A DNA stretch of 64,000 bases from Stictocephala bisonia (Eukaryota > Arthropoda > Insecta > Hemiptera > Membracidae): the NCBI GenBank assembly GCA_035578905.1, contig JAQJVL010000248.1, positions 1,100,501 to 1,164,500 of the forward strand, read 5' to 3'. Each line of letters opens with the position of its first letter. Position 1 is the stretch's first letter. Below are positions 1 to 14,036 of this stretch, one piece after another. The notes beneath the pieces are model-generated. The model had not been told where the DNA came from and made no database searches. It worked only from the letters and a program-made list of their open reading frames with translations. The position numbers and the translations under genes are program-made.

Positions 1-2397
1 ACATAAGATCATGTCTCAAAAGGATAAAAGCTGGATGTTGTCTATGCTGAACAACACAGTCGGGATAAGGCACCATTATCACGCCTAGCCATGTGTCAGA
101 CATAGCTGACAGTGCAGTAAGTAACAGTTAGAGGAAGAATAATCAGATTACAAGGATGGATAAGATTTTACAAATAAGAATTTTTGAAGTTGTCAGGTCA
201 AAGTAAGTTTTTTATTTTTTAGTATATTTTTGCCAGTGGCAATTTTAACTTAATTCAACTTATTCTAATAAAGTTGTTATGAGACAACGGTACAGACCCA
301 TCAAGCAAATTTGTTTACTGGACCTCCTGGAATTTGAACACATGACCCTCTGCATATAAAGCAGAAGTACTAACTGCTAATCTAACAAGAGGCTTAAGTT
401 TCAATACAAATCCGCCATTACGACATGACGATAAGGAGTCATAAAATTTATAAGTGACTGTTCAAAATCTATTAGAAACCCCAGGTTAGACAAACAGAAA
501 CTAAAACATGTGTCCAATTACAGCTGACATCAATAACCATGTACTCAGGACATCCACCCCGGAGTTATCAGAAGAACACACAAGACAGACACAAGGAGAT
601 GATATTTGACAAAAGTGACAACTCCCATACTTCCTTTTAAAGTGTGGTAATTTCTAAAGCCATTATGATCATGAAGCTCAGCACTCATATGAGTTTTTTT
701 AAGTCAGGTTTCTTAACCAAAATGATAAAAAATTCTTGAGACTCATAAATGGCTGAAATTCATCAGTGTGACAGAGGAGGGACTGAGTATTAATGTGGGC
801 TAATTTAAGGAAAGATCGGAGAAATGATAATGATTGGTAAATAATTAGGGAAAGGGGGAGTAGGGCTGAAGTTACCATCAGGACCTGGAAAGACCACAAG
901 TGGACACAGCGACACCCAACATTGGATAACACTATGAGCAACACACCCACTGTATGCACATTTATTTTAAGAAATTGTGAGTACCGCGTCTTTCCAATAA
1001 TTCCTTATTCAGCTCCAGAATAATAATAATAAATAATTATTATAATTATATTATAGAACCTCATCATTGTATGCATGTTGGATAATACGAGAGCTGTAAC
1101 CTTTGTGATCTGGGTAGGTTGTAATCCATCTACCATTATATTATACAACAGGCAGTTGTCTTAGTTAATTTGAAATATGTTGGGATAGTAGAGAAAAATA
1201 ACTAATTTCTACTGAGTACACTATTTATAAATCACAGCCTTACCAAAGAGCCATAAAAAAATTAACCCTTGATGGTAAATACTAGGTGACCCATTATGAA
1301 CTCTCAACTGCAAAGTGCTTCTTTTGAGCTCTTCGCAAGCTTTTTTTGTAAAAATCATTAAAAAAAAACTAAATATGCTCCAAACATCAATTTTATCATT
1401 TAGCTTTTCTTCTCAAGAACTGTAATTTCAGATAATACCATCAAAATTTACAACAACAAAAAATAGTAAATAATTTTTGTCTAGAAAAAATTGAACAAAT
1501 TTAAAAATGTTGTACGTTAATTATAACTTATAACCTTCCTTAGGAGCACTAAAAAATGTTTGTAAATAACTCCAAGATAGCCAAATTGTTTACTATTTTG
1601 TGCACTATAATAATATGTTGTTACATTTTATATAAACTACTAGTTTTTTTTTATATTCATATTGTTTGTTAAATAAAACGTAAAATTGAAAAAAAAATTT
1701 GCAAAGTTACAGTATGATCATTGTAGGTAATCAAATAGTACATGTAAAGATTCTAAAAAATTGCCATTGAATAGACAAGAAAAAGTTGTTTAGGAAAAAT
1801 AGTCATATTGTACCCATATACAAAGTTTTATATTTTTAGTTTGTTGTGGAAAATAAAAATGTTACCACAGAAAAGAAAACCTCTGTTAAAAATTACATAA
1901 CAATCCATAAATAAGGGGTATGTATAATTTTTTGCTACATGTACTTTATTAGTACAATCTATTAGCTACAAGAAAATGTAAAATATATGAATATATTCCA
2001 AAAAGTATTAAATTTATAACACCAAAAGTTAGTGTGCGCAAATTGTGCAAACGGCTCTTGCGCATATTGTAATCATTGTAAAAAATATTACAATTTTTTT
2101 AATGATTTTTTCTGAGAACAAAAACTGATAAAACAGATATTTCTGAATATAAATATAAAAAAAATAATTATATTCGTGAGAAAAATAAAGTTTTGACATA
2201 GGATAATAATATACTACGTTATATTGTTGTTGATAAATAAAATAAAAGTGTCATTTTGAGCGTACATAACATAAATAATATATATAAATTTTTTTTCAAG
2301 ATCTTAGATTATTATGTGAATGCTAAACTAATAACATATTTTTACATGTATTCTTTGATCAAATTGGATAAAAATAAATGTTTAGGCTAGTACCTAC

Positions 2398-2437
<40 letters not shown>

Positions 2438-3797
2438 AAAATTAAAATACACCAAAAAAAATGAAATATTTAACGCACTCTTAGTTTTCCAGCCTATTGT
2501 TAGCCCTATGCATTATTTGTATTTAGGATTGTTATTATTATGATTTTGAAGTGCTAGTGGTTTTATATAAATATAATTTAATGTTGATTGGTGGTAGGAC
2601 TTGTTGAACAATGCTTAAAACTAATTTCCTTTTATACACTGTCACTTCCACTAAAATATATTATATATGAACTATACTACACTATTAACTACACTACACT
2701 TTCATTTCATTTTAATTCAATACACTTATTATAGTAAATACGAGAGGTCGAGAGAGGGTTATGTATAAAGAAAGATGGCTAAACATAAACTGACGGCCGC
2801 TCTTCTACATCATCGTTGTCACGTGACCATTGGCAACGTACAGCACAAAATTTCCTCAAGATGGTACCAACCGACGCATGAACTTTCTGGCTTTCTACCT
2901 AGTTTTGTATTTGTTTATATCGCAATAAATAATTTATTTATTACAACTTTTTACAACAGCACGTAACATTCCAATACTGGCTTTTGAAAGAACACGGAAA
3001 CAAGAGTATACAAACATATTTTTGGTAAAACAACCAAAGCACCTAGAACATTGCAATTTGTTTTGTTGGCTAGAGTATTTCATTCACTGCAGACTGACAG
3101 TTTGTATACCTGATTCCGACTATTGGTTATTGTACAGTTATGCGACAAACATTGGCCATTTTCCCATTCCCCCCCTGCCGGGTGGGAATTGAGCGGGAAT
3201 TTCAAGTTGCACGTTTTAATTTTATTCCTACGTTTATAAAATTGAATAAAAAAATTATAAAAAATATGAAATGTACAGCACAGAACATTCTGTGTTGATT
3301 GGTACCAAGTTTGTTGCACTTGCTTGATGATAAACATGTTTTATTGAGTTTTACAAAAGAGCACGCTACTTGCCTACTTCTGCGATCGCGTATACATTTG
3401 AAAAAAGCATGCGAAGCTCCAAGATTCACGTTCTAGGGTTTAAAAAAATCATTTAAGATAAAGCAAATAAGATACTAAGTAACATTCGTCGAGCTTACAT
3501 GGTGAAATGTATAGGGAGGGTTGAAAAGATGACTTCCCCAAATGACTGCCTATACTTAGAAATTGATAAAAGTGGCTCATTGCTTGGTCACAAAAAGGCT
3601 TCCTTGTAAGAACAGACTTTTGATTCTTAAGGTTGTTTAAGATCTCATGGAATGATAATTTGTGACAATGTACATTTGTTTTACCTTTAGAAAGTATGTT
3701 TGTTTTTCATTCATACCATTTTTATAGTCTGTGCTGAAATATGGATTAATTCAGTTTGGAAATAAATTAAGGTACATAAGTGAATGGCTTGTTTCAG
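1..3797. other. Upstream intron sequence, no exon seen
   Basis: A/T-rich sequence before the IS6 exon. A (TA)n run lies at 2401-2433. I find no domain I pore or S5 exon here, so those lie upstream of the window. A lone TTAACCCTTGATGG at about 1263 resembles one end of a TTAA-type transposon, but I found no partner end. Confidence 0.7.
2401..2433. repeat. (TA)n microsatellite
   Basis: Uninterrupted alternating T and A for about 33 bp. Confidence 0.97.
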
Positions 3798-3901
3798 ATA
3801 GAGGATGCTCTAGGAAATACATGGCAGTGGATCTATTTCATTTCCATGGTCATTCTTGGTGCTTTTTTTGTTATGAACCTAATTCTTGGTGTCCTTAGTG
3901 G
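3798..3901 (+). CDS. Ca-alpha1D: Channel exon 1 of window: domain I segment S6
   Basis: Acceptor TTTCAG precedes ATA; donor GTAAGT follows. Phase 0 in, phase 2 out (GG|A). It encodes the residues just after the domain I pore and the S6 helix, reading [14 protein letters not shown] and then a hydrophobic stretch ending LILGVLSG, the conserved S6 end that lines the inner pore. The GNTW stretch before S6 is a little closer to what I recall of Cav2 than vertebrate Cav1, but the next exon is plainly Cav1. In other animals this position has alternative exon copies; I saw no second copy in the window. Confidence 0.95.
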
Positions 3902-6900
3902 GTAAGTGATGTATTTGACAAAACTTCGTAAGTTTTTTTTTCAATACTACTTATGTCTAATAAAGGATGTAATAACTGTAATGACTATCTTACTTATTGT
4001 ATAATGAAAATAGTCTATTTTTAATTATTGAATTAGGAGATATAGAGCATCTGCAAACTTACCTAAGAAGACAAGTTCACAAACACCTTGCAGTAGTGAA
4101 CAAATAAGAGACACATCACATAACGCAAATTGTCAGTGCCACTGTCGCTTTCCTCCTTAAGTGAGTAGAGACTGATTTAGCTTCAACTGTTGAAACTAAC
4201 TGTTAAAGCTAGTTAATCACTAGCTTAGGTCATTCTTAGGTAATTTTGCTGATGCCCTATCTTTCTTAACATACTATACTAACTCTTAGCCTAGTGTCTT
4301 TTAATCTAGTGCCCCCTTTTTAAAAAAAGAAGGATGCCGCAAACTGCACTTCAAAAGCTTTATTAGACATAAGACATAATTATTTCCCATTTTATACATG
4401 CTGTACATAAGAATAGTCAAATATAATGATTTAATAACTATTTACAAGCATAGAATAAGCAATAATTTCTTAATATAAACACTATTTACAAGTACAGTAG
4501 AACGTCAATAATCCGGATTAATTGGGACCGGACCCCATCCGGATTATCAAATTATCCTGATTATCGAAATTACCTTAAAAAAGGCCAGTATACACGATTA
4601 AACTACATAAACATTTTAAAATTTTATATTTTCTCTTATACAATAAACCCCGTTGTGTGTTGTGTGGTTTAGAGGTGAAATTAATCAAAAACATCTTTTA
4701 TGTTCAAACATTGTATTGTAATTTGTCAGTAGCAACATGTGTAGAGTAAAAACATCAAACACTATTTGAGCTTTAAAAAAAATGTATAATAGGTTTGTGA
4801 AGTACCTGAAGCAGTAGTGGTTCGTTTTTTCGCAGCTATGTCCTTAATTCATTTTAATTTTTTATGGTACGATGTTTTAATTTTCTGCTACAAGAACAAA
4901 ACAGGGAATATTAATTTTAAAAAGCTAAATGTTTGAACGGATTAAAAACCGGTCATAACAGTTATGTAAAGTAAAAAATGTCAAAATCCATTTCCGTTTA
5001 AAAATTAATTTACATTTGAAACACAATCGGTGTGCAGTAATACGTAGATACAAATTCGGATTATTGACGGTCCGGATTTTTGACGTCCGAATTATCGACG
5101 TTCTACTGTACATCAATTCACTATCTGCATGAGTTGGTGTAGCTTCATCTATTAATTGTACATCAGCAGCAACAAACTCTTCCAATGTATAAAATGCATT
5201 TGTTATCAATTAAATGTTCAATTTTTTAAAGAAAGGTTTGTCAAATATAATATTTTGGCTATGTATATAAAACTTATTTATTATTTTATATACCACATAT
5301 AAAGTTAATTTTTCTAGCTTACTCGTGAAGTGTATTGGATATGAAATAAAATGTGTTCTTGTATCGTGAAGACAGTTATTAGGGTTTTTAAAATGTTTGT
5401 TATTCTTTACATGATACTTACTTAGTTCCAAATGTTCAAACTTGTTAGTGTATTCGTTACAAAATGGTGGGGGTTGAACATTTTTGAAACCTAACCATTT
5501 TATAATGGATAAAGCTTTTGAAGTGCAGTTTGTGGCATTCTTCGTTGCTTGACGAGTCCTTTAAAATTATGTGCATATCAACCTATGCTTAAATGAAAAT
5601 GTTTCTACTGACTCCTCATGGACCATTCCCATTGAAGAATAGCAGGACATTGAATAGATCTTAAAGTAGGTGTTTGCATAAAGTAATCTTGTACTGTTTT
5701 GGTAATTTTTTTAAGTGTTTGGTATAACGTGGGCCTGTAATGACGAATATTAAATAAAAACAACATTCTCTCAAGCCTTTGTTCTGAAATATCAAGTTTT
5801 TAAGAGGCCTTTTAATAGATTTTCTAATGTTTGAGTGATAACTTCCATAATTTCAAGGAGGTGTACTGATCTAGAGCTGCTACATTGCAATATCTTATCT
5901 AAATACCTCTCTTTTAATGAATAAACTGCTTGACAGGTAGGTGGTTGAGCTAAAGGAAACTGTTGTTTGAATTCTACAATCACAATGATAACATTTTAAT
6001 CTAATAGTGACATCTGAAAAAGAAAAACCTTTTCAGCTAGAGAAAGCTTGCAATATATGATTTTGAACAAACAAAATATCTCGCTGACTTAACTACACAG
6101 TTGGTTGGAGTAGACTGATCCTAGACCAAAATAAACCCAGATTACATTAGATAAAGCAGTGGTGGGAGACAACCGAGAGTTAAACCATGTCGCTCAACAC
6201 CCTGCAGTGGTTAACTGGCTTTTACCGCAACCTGTACATTATCTTAATTATTTTTAACATGAATATAATTATTGTTTTAACAGAGAGTTTTCCAAAGAGA
6301 GAGAAAAAGCCAAAGCAAGAGGGGACTTTCATAAGCTGAGAGAAAAGCAGCAAATAGAAGAAGATCTCAGGGGTTACTTAGACTGGATCACACAGGCTGA
6401 GGACATAGAACCTGAGGGTGAAGAGAAGAGCAATAATCAAGATGGAAAAAGTAATCTTTTTATGTGTATCTTCTATGATTAGTCATTATTGTTAATTGTT
6501 TTTGGTGCTGTTTTATGTGAAGTATAATCATCTTATTTGCACTCCCAAATATCCAGCCCCTTTCCCCTTAAAAAAATACAGACTATAGAAATTTCAAACC
6601 ATAAAAACTATTTTATGGTTCAGTATTTTTTCTGATCCTCCAATAATTTTGTTTGTTTGACCTTAACAGGGAGCAAGCATCCCATGAAGGATCTTGGAAT
6701 TACAGTAAACCTCGTTTTATCCGGACCCAGATAATCTGGATACCGGTTTATGCGGATCAGCTGACCTATCCAATTGACGGTGAATATTTGTTTTCAAAAG
6801 TTGTTACACTGCCGTACAAATATTAAACGTTGTTCTTTCCTGGCAGCGCCGGCGATAAACTCATTACATAGTTTACTACGGCGTTGCTTGCATAGTATCA

Positions 6901-9537
6901 TAAACATGCACGTGTGCAGGCATTGTTCCTGGTACACAGCAAACTGCACGTACTGTATTGTATTTGGTTTTGTTCTTGGGCGATTCACACAGAGCGATAG
7001 CATTGCTAGCTGTCATGTTGCACACTTTTTATAGTTTCTATTAGTTGCCGCTGTGCTGTGTACGTAAACATTTAAAGTTATAGTGCGGTTATGAAAACGC
7101 ACAATACTGAATAGTGTTGAATAAAAATGCTTTCTAGTGTGACAGTAAATGTTATTAAACGCTAATTTACATGGTAAAAAGCTGGTTTATTCATATGACC
7201 AGACATTATTCATTTTCCAGACCATCTTAGTCACAAGAATAACCAACAAAATGTAGGCTATTGTATGGATTACATCCTGTAGATTTGGCTTTTTGTTGTT
7301 TATTTACATAAAATCACTGACTTTGGTCAAGTTTAGTAATGGTGACGTATTTTTATCGGGTGTTCTTTCAGTTCCAAGAATATTTTCACGCAAATAAAGC
7401 AAGGCCGGACCGTCCGTGCGCCTCTGTAAAGCATACATTGCCTATTGCACTATGTAGGCTTCATTTACCGATATTTACCCAATTTTTATCTTGTATTTTT
7501 TTATCCTGATTTATATGTATCCGGATTGGGATACCGCCACATTAGTCTGGATAAAATGAGGTTTACTGTATAATAAAACTTATTCATCCATATGTTCCTT
7601 TAAAATAAATTATTCTTATGTCTTCACAATATTCCCCTTACTGCAAACTTTCAACGTTTTCAGTGTTCATAAATTGAATTTCAACTATGGGTTCAATTTA
7701 GCAGTGACACTAATCTGCCAAGCTTTTTATTTTTTTCTAAAGAAAATTAACTACTCTATGACATTTAATAAAACTTTGATATAAGCATAGTTTGAATTCA
7801 GTTTAATTTTGTTGTAAGGAGATGATTTTGAACGCATAATGAGAATGATTTATTTTAAAATTAAAATATAGTATCATAACAAATTTATGAAAGAACAGGT
7901 TTACTTAATTTTTTCTAATAATTTATAGTAATATTTACAGCAAATAAGAACAGAGAAAGTAACAACCAATCTTAAGGTACCATTAAGATTTCACCAGCCA
8001 CTATTCCTAACCGCCAAACTACCAACGAACAATTTGATTGTGGCTTAAGTAAAAAGTAGTGTCAGTGGATTATTAGTCCCTTTGTAAATTCTTTTGATAT
8101 AATAATAATAAAAATAAATAATAATAATGATAGTAAAAAATGTCTATTTGCAAACATTTGACATATTTACAAACGGGCGAATTTAGGGCCACTAGGTCCT
8201 CTCTTACCATTAACTCTAATATAAGTATGGTTAACAGTAAAATTTAAGGTAAAAAGTCAGTTTTATCATTCAGAAAGCGTGATTACTAAACAATTAATGA
8301 GTTTAGAGAATAGTGGATAGAAGCATTCCTGACTGCAGACTAGTTATTTTTTTCTAGGAGAACCTGATGTTTGCAGATTGAGACAACACAATTCTGTATT
8401 TATATGAATATGATGATAATGAAATAGTAGTTTTTAGACAACTGACAGAATTTATAAAAACTGTACTTTCCTTTTTATAAGTGACTTTTAACTTAGTTTT
8501 TTTTTACTTGTATTAATCAGTCAATCTGTCTACTAGAGAACTAGACGACACGTTTCAAATCAAAAGATTCATCACCAGGTCATTTGTCTCTATTAAGTTG
8601 AACTTTAAGCTTATTGTATATAAAGTTTGCACAAGTAAAAACATTTTATGGCATGTACTTATATAGTTCTTTGGGCTATTGGTGGACAAGAACTGGAGTC
8701 ACTTCAGTTATCCCCCTCCTTCATCTATATCATCGTTTTCTTTATAATCAGCTGTGACCATTGATTTTGTTTTGTGTATGAGATTGTTGGATTCAAAATG
8801 TATCTTGTCATTGAGTGAATGTGGATTATTTTTAGACTTGTAAATTTCGTATTCTTCTAGTGTGTTGAAAGTTTACTTTTGTGACAAAAATTAACTACGG
8901 TATCCGTAAATTTTCATTTTACGATATATTTATCATTTACTATATATACTATGTAAGTGCGAGGCATAGTATAATTTTTTTAGGTGTGTGAACTTTACAT
9001 AAAAAAAGTTTCAAGTTCATCTTTATAGAGACAAATGACGTGATGACGCATCTTTTGATTTGAAACGCGTCGTCTAGTTATTTAGTGGACATATTGACTG
9101 ATTAATACATGTGAGTAAATATTGATCGTCTCTCCGGGGCTAAAATGTCTAATCTTATTAATTGAAGTTTTTTCTGTCTAATATAAAAATGTAATTTTGA
9201 ACAATTTAATGTATTAAATTTTTGGGACAGGAGTTCTAATATTAAGTTAAAAACAAACTTGCAACTGTTCAACCTACTAAGATGAAGATTTTGGTGTAGT
9301 GGTTATCCCTTTGAAACATAATTTTATGACATATAGTCTAGTAACTCATGCCTTTTCAAATGATAAATCAGAAGACTAGGACTTCATAAGAATTATTCTT
9401 GATTTCTCATCAGAATACTACCAGCTAATGTCCTATCATCAAAAAGTAGTGACAGGATTTCTAAAGTAAATAATTTTCTTAGTTTTGTTACAAATTTGTT
9501 CTTTTGTACATATTTTTTAAATGTAGAATGATTATGT

Positions 9538-9577
<40 letters not shown>

Positions 9578-12500
9578 CCAAGCTCATAAAGGATGTATAG
9601 AAGGTAATTAAAACAAGTATTTAATATTGTAAAATATGTTTTTATAGGAAAGTCATATTCCCCTTCTTATTCTCATCCTATCATTTACAAGATCTATAAA
9701 ATTACTGACAAACGAAAACAAGACCTCATTTATAAAAAAATTCAGCCAATCGCACACCTATTGAGATGGGTTTCCAAACAAACATTTTCTTCCTTCTTAA
9801 ACTAATACTCAAGAAACTGTTTTTTTTTTTTTTTGTTTATTGGTGAAACCAACTAATTTAAAAAATATATGCTTTATCTACTAGTTAAAATAATAAACCT
9901 TGTACTTCTTTTATACTGAGGATAACATTTTTAATATATCTTCATTTATTATTTCACAGATTAACTATCGGTGTGATCGTCATCTGTGTACAGGTTCGGT
10001 GTGAATGGAATAAATATGAATACATTTAATTTCCACCCACACAAATCCCCTTTGCAACTGCAGTTTTCCGGTGTGTTTTATTCGAAATCTAGAACATTAT
10101 TTTAATCAAACAACAACTCATTTTAATGAGGACTTATTTAAAAATACTATCCGTAAAAATGATGATTATTTTGATCGGCTGTGTTGCAGAGGGTAAAACT
10201 TACAGCAAATTGCACAAGTGATTCTCATAATTCTTTCACCAATGCTTATCAGATATGTCAGATTCACTCACATGCTTTTAGAGACACAGCAATTATGATA
10301 AGAATCCCTCGGCAAATTGCTTGCTAGGCATGAAATAATTTTAAATCTGCTTTTTTACAATTTATTGCTGAATTAAGTAGTTTTAGATTCTTTAGTATTG
10401 ATTTGTTACTAAACAACGTTTGTGATTTGTTTAGGTTTAAAGTATGTGATATAAATATTTTACTTTGATTTAAAAATAAAATAATAGAGACAAAATAAAG
10501 AGATAAATTTTGCTATTTACCAAGGAGGAAAATTTAACTAAACACAAACACATATATGGTAAGGAAACAAAGTAGAAAAACTGTGATCTTAAACAAAGAG
10601 TTTGGGTTCGCATAGTTTGGGGTTGACAAACGTTCAAGCATTGTCTACAACGTGATTGGATCTGGAGAATGTTTGTGACACAAAACATAACATCCTGTGT
10701 ACACCTAGAAATATTGTTGGTGATGCAGCTCGCTCAGTCTCACACACACACCCAACCAAACTTGGTACTCAATGCTCAAACTTCAATTTCTAAGATAGTT
10801 TGGTTTAAGTGAGAAAACAATCTTAAAATATATTGCCGGATGAGAGAACAATTCTGTCTATTACCTCTTTTACGTACAGTATATAACAAATGCACACTTT
10901 TTAATTGTTGCCTCCTTTGAACTTACTACTGCTTCCATCTCATTTATTCAATAAGTAAATTCTGATATGAAATGTATCTGAAACTTGAGAAGTCAATCCT
11001 GAAAATTGCTGGAGGAAGTTTGCTATCACTTGACTGTAGCCCCCCCCCCTCCCAATTCGCTGAAAAGTGTCCAAGTTAATGTTGCATAGTTCCATTTATT
11101 GTTTCATTCTAATAATTTATCTTAGTTTAAGAAAATGCTTAGAATTTATCTGTGTGGTACCTTAAAAATTCATGCTTCAGATTTAGTCCTGTATTTAACT
11201 TTACTATAACAAGGTGGCCAAGTGGCTAAGGCTTCGGACTGCAGAGGGCATGGTCCAAGGTTCGAATCTCCACTGAGCCAAGGGTCGGTACTTCACTCGT
11301 TGAATGAAGTTGACGCACAGGCCTGTAAGCCCATTTCAACTGGCGAACAAAGTTTTAACACATTGACGGACAATAGCGATTATTATAAATTGTGTTAGGT
11401 GACATGCCTGAGGTACTGCATTGAGTCGTGACTGCTATAGCAGTCAAATAAACAAGTGATGTTTGGTGTCATGACTGCTATAGAAGTCATAATTCAAAAA
11501 TTAATAGCAATTAACCTTATTACTTTCTAATCATAACAAAACGTTGAGTGGTCAAGTAGTTCTTATTTAATTTATACATACACTTGTAATTTTGGGCACA
11601 CCTTTTTAACAGTTGGTAGCCCTTGTCAAACAGTTGTTTACAAGTGGACATCTTATTAGACATTTTATAGAACTTTCTCAGGACCTTACTCATGGCCATT
11701 GCCCCTAAGGAGAAAACTGCTAGAACTGCAGCTTCTGTTAAGACATCAAGTCATTCACATGACATAGAAAAAATTCCACCACCAGGAAATCGGAAACGAT
11801 CAATATCCTACTACCTAAGATGTTGTCAGTGGTACAAAAACAAGACTAAGAAGCAAACTTCCTATCGTTGCTTACAGTGTGATGGTAACCCTCCCCCTTT
11901 ACTAGGAAAAAATTTTCACATTGGCATTTTTTATATTTATTTTTTATATTTATAGGTTTTTTTATATTAATTTTTTAGGGTTATACTGACTCATTTGTAT
12001 TGTATTTCTTGAATTTTGTACAGTAAATTTTATTGTTTTATTGAAATCGTGATGACTGCTTTAGCAAAACCTATTTGTTAAATTTTGATGTGCAGGGTCA
12101 TGACTGCTATAGCAGTCCTACCTTTTTTCTCTCCCACGCAAACCTTCAAATTACAAGAAAACTGGCTCTATTGATTTTATTTCTGTAGGTCAAGGACTTA
12201 ACGAGATATGAAACTGTTTCTCTGTGGGCGCTCATAGGCTATGAATGCAATAGCAGTCACGCACTTTGAGGTAGCCAAGGATTTGAAGTGGTGTTTTAGC
12301 AGCCACTCACCATGACTGCTATAGCTGTCATGTCTGTCAATGTGTTAAAGAAAAAAAGAAAGAAAAAGCTTCCCCAGGCTTTTGAGGGCAACCTAGCACA
12401 TAAAACTTCTCAATGCTTTCAAACTGAAAATCAACCCACTCTCTCGAGTGTTTTAAATATTATAAAAGAGTTACTCCATATTCTCTTGGTTGTGGACTAC

Positions 12501-13964
12501 CAATAAATGCACTATACTCATCCATGGAAAACGAGGAGTTTTCTGTCCGCTAGGGTGGTCTGTCCAACACATTGTAGACAAACTTGCCTAATAATATGAA
12601 CTAGCAATTTACAGCTTTAACTAAACAATGGAAATTTTGCTAATGACTAAAGCATCCGGTAACAACCGCGTCAATCCTTCTGGAAGCTTTAGTTATTAGT
12701 AATGACACTGGCCGCTTAAGCCTACGAAACAAGATAATTAAAATTTTAACAGGAGCAGCATGCAAAGTTGTAGCATGAAAAGTTGTTATACTATAACAGC
12801 TTTAGGGGCCTTGATAAATTGAATGTTGTTGCTGAAAAATAGATGAAATTAAAGATATTTAAAACTTAACGCTTATTTGTTTTATTATTGACAGATAAGA
12901 CTGACCGTGAAACGGAATCAGCAGATCGATTAGAAGGAGATGAAGGAGAAGTACAAGAATCATGGTTCAGGAGAAAGAAAAAAGACTTTGATAGGTTTGT
13001 AGTAAACCTGACACTCTTAATAATAAGTACTTGATATAGCAAAATCAATCAAATAAATCAGTTTTGTGAGGTTTTATTCAGAAAATAACCTTAATTTCCT
13101 TTTAGTGCAAGAAATAGAGGGGCCTCTGTATTACTGAATGCAGCGGCTCACTTTGCTTGAAGAACCCATAGTAAATTATTGGTAGGTTACTTAGCTTTTT
13201 TGATCATAGTAGATAGACAATTGATTGAAAATCCTTCCAAATGTGAGGTTTGTAAAGTAATAGTTTTTGTTGTCAAATTTAAGTTGCTGGCATTCATTTG
13301 GGAATGGTGTATTTAAGGACCAGATATGATGAATTATGGTGTTTTGCATCAATGGTATTTTACAGTGGACCAATAGATGTCTAGATTGATGACGGAAATG
13401 GCTGCCTGTATCTATTGAACAATGAATCAGTCGAAAAGAATTTGACAGAAAAAGTTTGTGAAAACTGTGTGTACAATATCTGAATTTCCAGAAAATTTTC
13501 CAACGATTTAAAAAATCTGTCATACAGGAAGATATGGCTGGACAATTTTAAAGTTATGTGTAAGAACAGGAAATGGGGTTAACTATGCCTTTTTGTAAAT
13601 GCTTTTGTTTAAAAAATAAAGAAATATTCAATTCTAAGTTTTATGATTGTTGAATGTCAAAAATTATTTCTGTAAACCATAAATTGCAACGACGGAATGC
13701 TACTCTTGTCTTTCTTTTCACTAAGACGTATTAGTCAAAGACTAATCAGCAAAATCGTAATTAGTAAAATAGTGAAAAATATTAAAACTTTGGTTTTCTA
13801 CGTTGGTGTTGAGAATAAAGAACAACAATACCATCTATTTATAAAAATATGGCCGAGTCCCAAGGGCTAATATTCTGATGAGGAACTTCAACATATTGTT
13901 ATTTAAACTTCAAGGCTGCCATCTCAGGCAGTAAGATTTTAGCCATTGGGAATTTCAAAATTAA

Positions 13965-14036
<72 letters not shown>

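Larger units (their letters stand above)
3902..6283. other. Intron with one TA-flanked MITE and a degenerate coding remnant
   Basis: This intron holds the pogo/Tigger-like element at 4495-5108 and the minus-strand coding remnant at about 5111-5990, both listed separately. I see no exon or RNA gene in the rest. Confidence 0.8.
6451..12894. other. 6.4-kb intron rich in transposons
   Basis: It holds the elements at 6703-7568, 8508-9112, 11211-11354 and 11359-12344, and a (TA)n run at 9541-9574. Between these, including 7571-8500, 9115-11200 and 12370-12890, I see only A/T-rich sequence with no supported gene. A run of C lies at 11040-11052. Confidence 0.75.

Noticed and set aside
1263..1290. 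Left end of a TTAA-type transposon (TTAACCCTTGATGG)
   Set aside because: No matching inverted end with TTAA was found within several kb.
11211..11285. tRNA gene
   Set aside because: Boxes A and B are present, but the stems do not close as a tRNA and the body continues as a repeat seen again at 51508.
13191..13523. 110-codon minus-strand open frame in an intron
   Set aside because: No recognisable domain, repeat border or transcription signal.
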